Shown here: in pieces, positions 31,653 through 37,732 of the stretch
How positions within the stretch are numbered: the first letter of the stretch is position 1
Layout: each line of letters begins with the position of its first letter
Notes under the pieces: generated by a model
Told to the model about the DNA's origin: nothing
What the model saw: only the letters and a program-made list of their open reading frames with translations
The model's database searches: none
Translations under genes and position numbers: made by a program
Assembly: GCA_028293645.1 (NCBI GenBank)
Contig: JAQGOK010000207.1
Coordinates: 1 to 37,732, forward strand
Direction: 5' to 3'
Source: Chthoniobacter sp.
Lineage (GTDB): Bacteria > Verrucomicrobiota > Verrucomicrobiia > Chthoniobacterales > Chthoniobacteraceae
DNA length: 37,732 nucleotides

Positions 31653-32860
31653 GCCCGCTCCGTGCGCTGCCAGCGTTGCGCCTGTTGGGTGAAGAGGCCG
31701 ATCGTCCAGCCCGCAAGATTTGCCGGCAGGACGAAGACGAGAAAATAGAGCGGGTAGATAAGCGCCAAAGCCAGCAGCCATGCCGGCTCGCGGGCGTAGT
31801 GGCGGTCGATGAGCCACGCGGTGAAGCTCTGCGCGAGGAACATCGCGACGGTGAAGATTTGCCACTGCCAAAAACCCGGCGCGAGCGCCGCGGACGTGCC
31901 GGTGAGCGCCCATTGGACCACGAATGTTGCGATGCTGGCCACGAGTAGCACCGACCACACGATGCTGCACACGGCCTCCGCGACGAAAGGCGCGAGCACC
32001 CGGGCATTCGCGTGCGGTCCACGCCAGAGCGCGCCGTGAAGCCGGAGCACTTCCGTCAGCCCGGACGCCCAGCGCCGGCGCTGCCGCCAAAGCGCCCGCA
32101 GCCGCGCGGGCACCTCGATGAAGACTTTGGCGCGCGGCGCGTAAACGAGCCGCCACCCGGCGCGCTGCAAGCGCCAGCTCAGTTCGATGTCCTCCGTCGC
32201 CGAGCGCGATTGGAAACCGCCAACCGCGCGCACCGCAGCCACGCGAAAACACGCCGCCGCACCGCTCACCGTGAAGAGCCCGCCCCAAAAGCCGTTCGCG
32301 CGTTTCACCAAGCCGATGATCGTCGCGTATTCCATTTGCTGGAGCCGCATGAGCAGCGAGCGCGCGCCCGCTACGCGCACATTCGCCGTGGCGCCGCCCA
32401 CATCCGGATGGACAAAACACGCCGCCAGCTCGCCGACCGCGGACGGCTCCAGCCGCGTGTCGGCGTCCACGATCATCACGAGGTCCGTTGTGAGCGCGGC
32501 AAGCGCGTCTTGGAGCACGGCGCTCTTGCCGCGGTTCACCGCATGCGCCGCGACTTGCACTCGCTCCGGAGCAAAGGTGCGCGCGATTTCTACCGTCCCG
32601 TCGGTGCTGCCATCGGACAGCACGTGGATCTCCAACAGCGGCCAGTCGAGCGCGAGCAGCGCGTGCAACGTTTCCTCCAGCACCCGCTCCTCATTGCAAG
32701 CGGGCACAAGGATCGCGACCGATGGCATCTCGTCCGCCGCAGGCTCGGTGACGGTCTCGCGGCGCAGGACGTGGATCAGCGCCGTGGCCATCGTGATCGC
32801 GCACAAAGCGACCGGATAAGCCATCACGTAAAGCTGGAACGGCTCCCACCAGGGGATCAT
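31649..32860 (-). CDS. PgaC-like glycosyltransferase family 2 (processive polysaccharide synthase)
   Basis: 403 residues from the ATG at 32860. A membrane helix at about 10-32 precedes the GT-A domain. Catalytic motifs: VLSDGSTDGT (UDP-sugar site), VDADTRL (DxD-like metal motif), SATEDIELSWRL (TED, catalytic base) and RRRWASGL (the R/Q-x-x-R-W polymer-binding motif of processive GT2 enzymes). Three to four C-terminal helices follow. Both ends overlap neighbours by ATGA: the hydrolase/deacetylase upstream and the porin downstream. Family knowledge: PgaC, NodC, hyaluronan and cellulose synthases share these motifs. Poly-beta-1,6-GlcNAc is a reasonable guess because a deacetylase is encoded with it, but the sugar is not proven. 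Confidence 0.92.
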   Translation of the reverse strand: MIPWWEPFQLYVMAYPVALCAITMATALIHVLRRETVTEPAADEMPSVAILVPACNEERVLEETLHALLALDWPLLEIHVLSDGSTDGTVEIARTFAPERVQVAAHAVNRGKSAVLQDALAALTTDLVMIVDADTRLEPSAVGELAACFVHPDVGGATANVRVAGARSLLMRLQQMEYATIIGLVKRANGFWGGLFTVSGAAACFRVAAVRAVGGFQSRSATEDIELSWRLQRAGWRLVYAPRAKVFIEVPARLRALWRQRRRWASGLTEVLRLHGALWRGPHANARVLAPFVAEAVCSIVWSVLLVASIATFVVQWALTGTSAALAPGFWQWQIFTVAMFLAQSFTAWLIDRHYAREPAWLLALALIYPLYFLVFVLPANLAGWTIGLFTQQAQRWQRTERA

Positions 32861-35064
32861 TGCGCGGGCGCGTCCGGCTGCCCGTCTCCGCGCCAGCGCC
32901 ACGCGAGCCCGTCGATGCGCGCTCCCTCGCGGAGGACGTGCTGAGCGGCGTCGCGCAACGTGACGACGCGGCACTGGGGCAGCGATTTCGCGAGACGGAT
33001 GAAACCGCGCACCGCCGCCAGGTTGTCCGGCTGCGAGGCCGTCCATTGGTGAACGTCAACGACGAACAACGGGTCGCCCGCCGCCACCGTCGCGCGCAAT
33101 CGCTCCACCCAGGCGGCCTGCATTTCCGGCGCGGAAAGCTTCTCCTGCATTCGCGCGTCGTAGTCGTTCGGAATGATAAAGGGCAGCACGACGATGCCCG
33201 CGCGAGGGTCGTCTGAGGCGGACGCGACATCGGCGTTCATCCACGAGGTCATCGGATCGTAAGCCGCGGACCCGTCGTAGAGCAGGCCATGCGCGATGAG
33301 ACGGTCGCGCGCTTCGCGGGTGATGCTGTTGCGCGGCGCGCCAAATCCGGAAACGGGAATGCCGAGCCGCCGGAAAACTTCCAGGCTGCCATCGACGACG
33401 GAGAGCTGTTCCTCGACCGGTAGCGAGTCGAGTTGCTCGTGATTGTAAGCATGGACGGCGATCTCGTGACCGAGCTGCGAAGCGGTTTTGATCGCCCCCG
33501 CCTGCAGCTCCGCAAGCCGGCCGCACGTCACAAAAGTCGCCTGGATTTTCTCCTCGGCGAACATGTCCGTCAGCGTGCGGATCATCCCGGGATTCACCGC
33601 GTCGTAGCTCCCGGCGGCGTCAGGTTCCGTGTCGATGCGAATGACGACGGCTGTGAACTCCGGCTTCGGCCGGGTCTTGGTTTTCGCGAGCCGCGACTCG
33701 GCGTGACGCAGCGCCGCGAAGACCTCCGGCGACCAGCTTCCGTAGTGAAAGAAGGCGCGCTGGCCCTTCCAGCCGCGGAGCGCTTCGAGCGTCGCCATCG
33801 TGCGCTGCACCGTCATGTCGCCATCGAGCAGACAAGTCAGATTCGCTTCGCCACGCGTCGTTTCCTCCGCGGCGCGCAAGCTGTCCGCGAGCCACTTTGG
33901 CGACAGTTCCCAATCGTCCCAGTAGCCCATGAGCATCAGCTCATCGATGCCCGCGCGGCAGAGCTTCGCGAAGTCCTGGCCGGACTGCGTGTTGAGCCGG
34001 TAATCCTGCGCGCTGAACGGCAGCACGCACGCGCCGAGCCAGAGATCGGGCGCGACGGATTCGATCTCGTCGCGCACCGCGTCCGCCGCATCGTGAATCG
34101 CGTCGCCACGTTGCGCGCCCCACGCTTTCCAGAGTGAAAAGTCGCGCTCCGACGCGGCGCGAACCTGAGCCGGCCGGACCTGGGCGCGCTTCGCTTTCTT
34201 TGCCGTAGCGCTGAGGCAGCGCTCGCAGACGCAGGAGAAATCGTCGTCGAACCGGATGAAATCCACATACACGCCGCTCAAGATTCCGTGCCCTGCCTGC
34301 ACGGCTTCCCGGACCAGCGCGGCCTCGTGCGCGAGCGCTTCCGGGTGGCGCGGACAGAGCCAATTTGCCTGCGGCGTGACAGAGCCGTTTTCGCCGACGG
34401 TGAGCGCGCGCCATTCGGGATGGCCGTGCGCGGCGGTGGGGTCGTGAAAGAGCGGCACCCACGCGCAGACTTCGATTTCCCGCGCGGCGAGCTGTTCGGC
34501 GAAGTGCAGCAGACGCCCGTCTTCAAAGCCCGCCGCGAGCGGCGCCAGCGTGCTCGGGAAGAAGGTTGAGCCACCCTCAAACTCGTCCGTTTCGTCCTGC
34601 TTAAACTGCAGCAGCACGCGCTTCACGCCGGACTGCGCGAGGCGCGCCGCGACGGCCGCGGCTTCCGCCAGAGGCGGGCAATTCGTCGCCGCGCGCAGCA
34701 CGATGGTCATCGGCGCGCCCCCGCCAGGAGCGGGCGCTGGAACTGCCGGGATCGTGATCGCCGCGCCGGGCAGCACCAGGTTTGCCGCCACCGGCGGCGA
34801 GCGGTGCGCGGACCTGACGACCGGCGTGCTCGCGTTCCACGCGTAGCCGCCGAGCACCATCGCGAGGAGCCCGAGGCAAAGCACCGCTTTGTGTTTCAGG
34901 GCCGTATTTCGCGGAGCCTCCGCGTGCGGCGAGAAAGGCCGCGCGGGCTGCCGGTCCGGGGGAGCGATGGTTTTGCGAGGACGGCCATCCCCGGAGACGA
35001 TCGCCTCGCGAGCAAGGGAGATGTCATTGAGCGCGGGCGCGGATTCTGAGCGGGAGAAGTTCAT
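32857..35064 (-). CDS. Membrane-anchored glycoside-hydrolase-like/NodB deacetylase fusion (PgaB-like, domain order reversed)
   Basis: 735 residues from the ATG at 35064; an alternative ATG is at 35088. A single membrane anchor is near residues 58-78 and a Pro-rich linker near 95-118. A TIM-barrel GHL-like domain at about 119-455 includes GVYVDFIRFDDDF near 264, a CVCERC cluster near 278 and ELMLMGYWDDW near 375. A NodB/CE4 polysaccharide deacetylase follows at about 470-710: IRIDTE (Asp478), IAVHAYNHEQL (metal His538 and His542), GFGAPRNS and VVDVHQW. In E. coli PgaB the deacetylase comes first and the hydrolase second, so this is the reverse arrangement. It is coupled by ATGA to the GT2 synthase. 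Likely role: deacetylation and cleavage of the nascent polymer at the cell envelope. Confidence 0.85.
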   Translation of the reverse strand: MNFSRSESAPALNDISLAREAIVSGDGRPRKTIAPPDRQPARPFSPHAEAPRNTALKHKAVLCLGLLAMVLGGYAWNASTPVVRSAHRSPPVAANLVLPGAAITIPAVPAPAPGGGAPMTIVLRAATNCPPLAEAAAVAARLAQSGVKRVLLQFKQDETDEFEGGSTFFPSTLAPLAAGFEDGRLLHFAEQLAAREIEVCAWVPLFHDPTAAHGHPEWRALTVGENGSVTPQANWLCPRHPEALAHEAALVREAVQAGHGILSGVYVDFIRFDDDFSCVCERCLSATAKKAKRAQVRPAQVRAASERDFSLWKAWGAQRGDAIHDAADAVRDEIESVAPDLWLGACVLPFSAQDYRLNTQSGQDFAKLCRAGIDELMLMGYWDDWELSPKWLADSLRAAEETTRGEANLTCLLDGDMTVQRTMATLEALRGWKGQRAFFHYGSWSPEVFAALRHAESRLAKTKTRPKPEFTAVVIRIDTEPDAAGSYDAVNPGMIRTLTDMFAEEKIQATFVTCGRLAELQAGAIKTASQLGHEIAVHAYNHEQLDSLPVEEQLSVVDGSLEVFRRLGIPVSGFGAPRNSITREARDRLIAHGLLYDGSAAYDPMTSWMNADVASASDDPRAGIVVLPFIIPNDYDARMQEKLSAPEMQAAWVERLRATVAAGDPLFVVDVHQWTASQPDNLAAVRGFIRLAKSLPQCRVVTLRDAAQHVLREGARIDGLAWRWRGDGQPDAPAQ

Positions 35065-35113
35065 AAGCTTGGCGGCGACGCACATCATTGAACCGCGTCA
35101 TCCACCGCGCCAT

Positions 35114-35141
35114 GCGCGAAGCGTAACGAGCCTGTTACGCT
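35114..35141. promoter_or_regulatory. Operator-like palindrome, copy 1 (polysaccharide operon side)
   Basis: AGCGTAAC (35120-35127), six bases, GTTACGCT (35134-35141): perfect 8-bp arms. It lies 55 bp from the start of the hydrolase/deacetylase gene. Its left 15 bases (35114-35128) are identical to those of copy 2. Confidence 0.6.
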
Positions 35142-35205
35142 GCTGCGGTCGCGCTCAACCGCACCCCTGCTTTCCGCAAGCGATTCCGCCGCCGCACCGC
35201 CAAAA

Positions 35206-35219
35206 GCGGTGGCCACCGC
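35206..35219. repeat. 14-bp perfect palindrome between the two operator-like copies
   Basis: GCGGTGGCCACCGC reads the same on both strands. It overlaps a hairpin CACCGC-CAAAA-GCGGTG (35195-35211). Possible regulatory or structured element; may be chance in GC-rich DNA. Confidence 0.3.
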
Positions 35220-35222
35220 AAA

Positions 35223-35248
35223 GCGCGAAGCGTAACGGCACCGTTACG
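35223..35248. promoter_or_regulatory. Operator-like palindrome, copy 2 (response-regulator side)
   Basis: CGTAACGG (35231-35238), CA, CCGTTACG (35241-35248): perfect 8-bp arms. It shares GCGTAAC-N6-GTTACG with copy 1, in the same orientation, 109 bp apart. It lies 64 bp from the start of the response regulator at 35313. Confidence 0.6.
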
Positions 35249-35312
35249 ATTCCGCTGAAGTGCCGCATCGCATTCAGGAGCAAGGCTACTACCTTTGCCC
35301 TCCGGAAGTCTC

Positions 35313-35990
35313 ATGCGCGTGCTGATCATCGAAGATGAACCCGAGCTCGCCCGCCACATCACGCGGGCGCTGACGCGGCATGGGCATTGCGCGAGCGCGC
35401 AGCGCGATGGTGCGCTTGGTTTGCAGGCCGCGCTCGACGACCCGCCGGACCTCATCGTGCTCGATCTGAACCTGCCGAGCCTCGATGGGCTCGCGGTGCT
35501 CCAGCGGCTCCGCGAAGCGCAGAACCCCGCGCGCGTGATCATCCTCACGGCGCGCGGCAGCGTGGAGGATCGGGTGAAAGGATTGAAGGCGGGCGCGGAC
35601 GATTACCTCCCGAAACCGTTTGCGATGGATGAGCTGGCCGCGCGCATCGACGCCCTCGGGCGCCGGGTTGGCGCGCCCGTTGCCGATGGCTTGCTGAAGG
35701 TTGCCGACTTGCAGATGAACGTGTCGCAACGCCGCGTGACGCGCGCGGGCGTGCCGGTCGCGCTCTCGCCGCGGGAGCTGGACGTCCTGCAGGTGCTGAT
35801 GCAGGAGCCGGGGCGCGTCTTTTCGCGCACGGAACTCTGCGAACGCGTGTGGCAGCGCGATCACGAATACGACACGCGCACCGTGGAAATCTTCATCACC
35901 CGACTGCGCAAGAAAGTGGACGCGAACGGCGGCGAGCCGCTCATTCACACGCTCCGCAGCGTCGGCTACTCGATCCGCGCGGCGGACTGA
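35313..35990 (+). CDS. OmpR-family response regulator, divergent from the polysaccharide operon
   Basis: 225 residues from the ATG at 35313 (MRVLIIEDEP); an ATG 18 bases earlier adds only six residues. Receiver: acidic pair in EDEP, phospho-Asp51 (IVLDLNLPS), ILTARGS, and Lys in LPKPFAMDE. Winged helix about 125-222 (LSPRELDVLQVLMQEPG, RTVEIFITRLRKKVD, THTLRSVGYSIR). It heads a + strand set with a blue-copper-like protein and a membrane sensor, and shares its upstream region, with two palindromes, with the divergent polysaccharide operon. It is therefore the obvious candidate regulator of that operon. Confidence 0.95.
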   Translation: MRVLIIEDEPELARHITRALTRHGHCASAQRDGALGLQAALDDPPDLIVLDLNLPSLDGLAVLQRLREAQNPARVIILTARGSVEDRVKGLKAGADDYLPKPFAMDELAARIDALGRRVGAPVADGLLKVADLQMNVSQRRVTRAGVPVALSPRELDVLQVLMQEPGRVFSRTELCERVWQRDHEYDTRTVEIFITRLRKKVDANGGEPLIHTLRSVGYSIRAAD

Positions 35991-36002
35991 CCGCTCACTG
36001 CC

Positions 36003-36647
36003 ATGCACCTCCGACCACTGTCTTCACTCGCACTCGCGATCTTCTTTTTTCCGGCCGCGCTCTGGGCGCAAGCGACCATCGAAGGTCGCGTAGAATTGCC
36101 CAAGGCCCGTTCCGCGCCGGTCGTGACCAAGCGCTACGAGATCATCTCGAAAGGCGGCGTGGTCGCCACGAACCCGCCGCTCGCGGTCGTCTATTTGGAA
36201 GGGTCGTTTCCAAAACCCGCCGCGCCGGCGACGAAGCAGCTCACGCAAAAAGACCTGACCTTCATCCCGGCGCTGCTCGCCGTGCAGGCGGGAACGAAGG
36301 TCGAATTCCCCAACGAAGACGACACGTATCACAACATCTTTTCCTTCTCGCCGGCGAAGCGCTTCGACCTCGGGCGCTACCGCCCGGAGGAGCGGCCGAC
36401 TCCTGCGCAGGTTTTTGAAAAAGCGGCGCTCATCACGTTGCGCTGCGACATTCACGAGCACATGCGCGCGCTGATCCTCGTGCTCGACACGCCGCACTTT
36501 GCCACGACGGACGCGAGCGGGCGCTTCCGCCTGAGCGGGCTGCCCGCGGGACGTTTCAAGCTCAAGGCGTGGCTGAGCAGCAAGACGACCCTCGAGAAAT
36601 CAGTGGAGCTCAAACCGGGATCGACGGCGCATCTCGATTTCCCGTGA
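36003..36647 (+). CDS. Secreted cupredoxin-like (methylamine-utilisation-type) protein with C-terminal carboxypeptidase-regulatory-like segment
   Basis: 214 residues. Signal peptide about 1-22 (LALAIFFFPAALWA). Residues about 24-165 form a cupredoxin-like sandwich: VEFPNEDDTYHNIFSFS supplies the first His near residue 111, and LRCDIHEHMRALI near 141 supplies Cys, His and Met, the ordinary type 1 copper ligand order. A short beta domain (SGRFRLSGLPAGRFKLKAW) like carboxypeptidase regulatory repeats follows. It lies 12 bp after the response regulator, and its TGA overlaps the GTG of the sensor gene. A copper-bearing periplasmic protein between a regulator and its sensor suggests a redox or copper-sensing accessory role. 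Confidence 0.85.
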   Translation: MHLRPLSSLALAIFFFPAALWAQATIEGRVELPKARSAPVVTKRYEIISKGGVVATNPPLAVVYLEGSFPKPAAPATKQLTQKDLTFIPALLAVQAGTKVEFPNEDDTYHNIFSFSPAKRFDLGRYRPEERPTPAQVFEKAALITLRCDIHEHMRALILVLDTPHFATTDASGRFRLSGLPAGRFKLKAWLSSKTTLEKSVELKPGSTAHLDFP

Positions 36648-37732
36648 AGGGCGCGGGCGTCAGCAGATCGCGCGATCTCCGATTTCGCACGAAGCTGCTC
36701 CTTGGAATGATGCTGGTCGTGCTCGCACTAACCGGGCTCGGGCTTTTTCTCGCGCAGCGCAAGGTTTCGCACGAAGCAGCGATCGACTTGCAGAAAGATT
36801 TTCGCAGCACGCTGGCCACGTTGAGCAGCGTGCAGGAAGTGCGGCACGCCGCCCTGGCGGAACGCTGCCGCGCGCTGGTCCGGCGCCCGCGCATCCACGC
36901 GGCGCTGGAGGATGACGCACTCGACCTTTTGTATCCCAGCTCGCGCGATGAGCTGCGCGACGTGATGGGGAGCGAAGAAGAGCCCGTGCCCGGCGGACCG
37001 CCCACGTTACGCGCGCGGTTTTATCGGTTCCTCGACAGCCGCGGCACGGTGATCTCGCCGCCGCTCGGCGCGGAGGTCGGCGATCTCACGCCGCTCGAAG
37101 AAACGCAGCTTTCGCTGCCGCGCGCGCCGGAAGCGCAACAGCTCGGCTATCTGGCGCGAGAGACTGCGGGCGCGATCGAAGAGATCGATGACGTGATCGC
37201 GATGCCGATTGTCTCGACCGAAACTGGCGATGTGATTGCGGCGCTGGTGCTCGGCTTCAAGCCGGTGGACTTGGGCGGCCGCCGCGCGGGAGTGGAAATT
37301 CGCAGCGGCATCCAGCTCGGCGAGCGGCTGCATCTGCCGGCGCTGGCGCCCACCGCGCGGACAACCCTCGCCGCGGAAGTCAGCCGCGCGGCCAACTCGC
37401 CGACGCCGGCGGGCGAAAGCTTTCCCGCGAGCATCAACGGCGAGCCGCATCAAATTTTTTTCAAGCGCCGCAACGCGGACTCGCTCTATCCGCCCGCGCA
37501 CGAAGTCGTCGTCTATCCGCTCGCGGCGGCGCGCGCGCGGCAGCGGCAGCTTGGCGGGCACGTGCTCCTCGCGGGCGCGGCGCTTCTGCTGCTCGGGCTG
37601 GCTGCGAGCCATTTCCTGACGGCGCGTTTGTCCGCGCCAGTGGAAAAGCTCGAGGTCGATTCCGCCGAAGATCGCATCCGCCGCGCGCGCGCCGAGTCGG
37701 TGCTCGAAATGACCAGCGCCGAGCTGCAGCGC
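36644..37732 (+). CDS. Membrane sensor protein (probable histidine kinase), truncated by the window end
   Basis: Open from a GTG at 36644 to the last base, 363 codons, with no stop. The GTGA overlap with the cupredoxin gene favours this start. Membrane helix 1 is near residues 19-40 (LLLGMMLVVLALTGLGLFLA). An extracytoplasmic region of about 270 residues follows, cache-like in appearance (RFYRFLDSRGTVISPP, VIAMPIVSTETGDVIAALVLGF). Helix 2 is near residues 307-325 (LLAGAALLLLGLAA). It then enters a coiled-coil linker (RIRRARAESVLEMTSAELQR), which in such proteins precedes a kinase or cyclase core. The output domain is outside the window; kinase is inferred from the neighbouring OmpR-type regulator. 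Confidence 0.8.
   Translation, partial: MKGAGVSRSRDLRFRTKLLLGMMLVVLALTGLGLFLAQRKVSHEAAIDLQKDFRSTLATLSSVQEVRHAALAERCRALVRRPRIHAALEDDALDLLYPSSRDELRDVMGSEEEPVPGGPPTLRARFYRFLDSRGTVISPPLGAEVGDLTPLEETQLSLPRAPEAQQLGYLARETAGAIEEIDDVIAMPIVSTETGDVIAALVLGFKPVDLGGRRAGVEIRSGIQLGERLHLPALAPTARTTLAAEVSRAANSPTPAGESFPASINGEPHQIFFKRRNADSLYPPAHEVVVYPLAAARARQRQLGGHVLLAGAALLLLGLAASHFLTARLSAPVEKLEVDSAEDRIRRARAESVLEMTSAELQR

Noticed and set aside
30627-31748. 373-residue + strand ORF
   Set aside because: Antisense to the porin-like gene; Gly/Arg/Ala-rich shadow typical of high-GC DNA.
1-37732. CRISPR arrays, insertion sequences, integrases, phage genes
   Set aside because: No regularly spaced repeats, transposase or integrase motifs, or phage structural genes were seen on either strand.

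Overview
The window looks like a chromosomal segment of a GC-rich Verrucomicrobiota bacterium (Chthoniobacter/Opitutus-like). The assignment rests on family content, not on a search: an SGNH plus PVC-type propeller fusion protein, a PEP-CTERM protein with autotransporter-associated beta-strand repeats, a UbiA-type prenyltransferase of the kind used for menaquinone, many 4-base ATGA/GTGA gene junctions, and start codons that mostly lack a Shine-Dalgarno sequence. No insertion sequence, integrase, CRISPR array or rRNA is visible.

Layout. 1-1850 (+): end of a branched-chain amino-acid-type ABC transporter (LivG C-terminus, LivF), then rplU-rpmA and a strong hairpin terminator. 1906-5806 (-): a compact metabolic run of MBL-fold protein, secreted NTF2-like protein, UbiA prenyltransferase, small lipoprotein and GntP permease. 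5907-9887 (-): a giant secreted SGNH/beta-propeller/HEAT/cupredoxin fusion. 10075-13183 (-): an acyl carrier protein and a large PEP-CTERM surface protein. 13534-13915: a small membrane ORF with an in-frame stop and a palindrome upstream. 13946-17165 (-): an SsuABC/TauABC-like importer with a cupin and a truncated methyltransferase start inserted between its ATPase and permease genes. 17311-20510 (+): Tat-exported sugar isomerase-like protein, class III cyclase-like protein, a decayed VOC gene, and a TIGR02587/TIGR02588 membrane protein pair. 20583-22493 (-): GAF-PP2C phosphatase and ThpR. 22665-26029 (+): SRPBCC, DUF2231, DUF5069, luciferase-like oxidoreductase and DUF389-like proteins. 26134-30142 (+): secreted TPR/DUF3108-like protein, histidine kinase and OmpR-type regulator, translationally coupled and preceded by a PhoB-box-like direct repeat. 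30237-30309: tRNA-Thr(UGU), followed by a decayed dehydrogenase remnant.

The most interesting region is 30528-37732. A minus-strand operon encodes a membrane-anchored protein with a glycoside-hydrolase-like barrel followed by a NodB deacetylase (the reverse of PgaB's domain order), a PgaC-like GT2 synthase and an OprB-like outer-membrane porin, coupled by ATGA overlaps. Divergent from it is an OmpR-type regulator, a secreted blue-copper-like protein and a membrane sensor that runs off the window. The shared intergenic region carries two copies of GCGTAAC-N6-GTTACG, one on each side. I infer a polysaccharide synthesis, modification and export locus controlled by a copper- or redox-linked two-component system. 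The operator, the substrate and the copper link are all inference.
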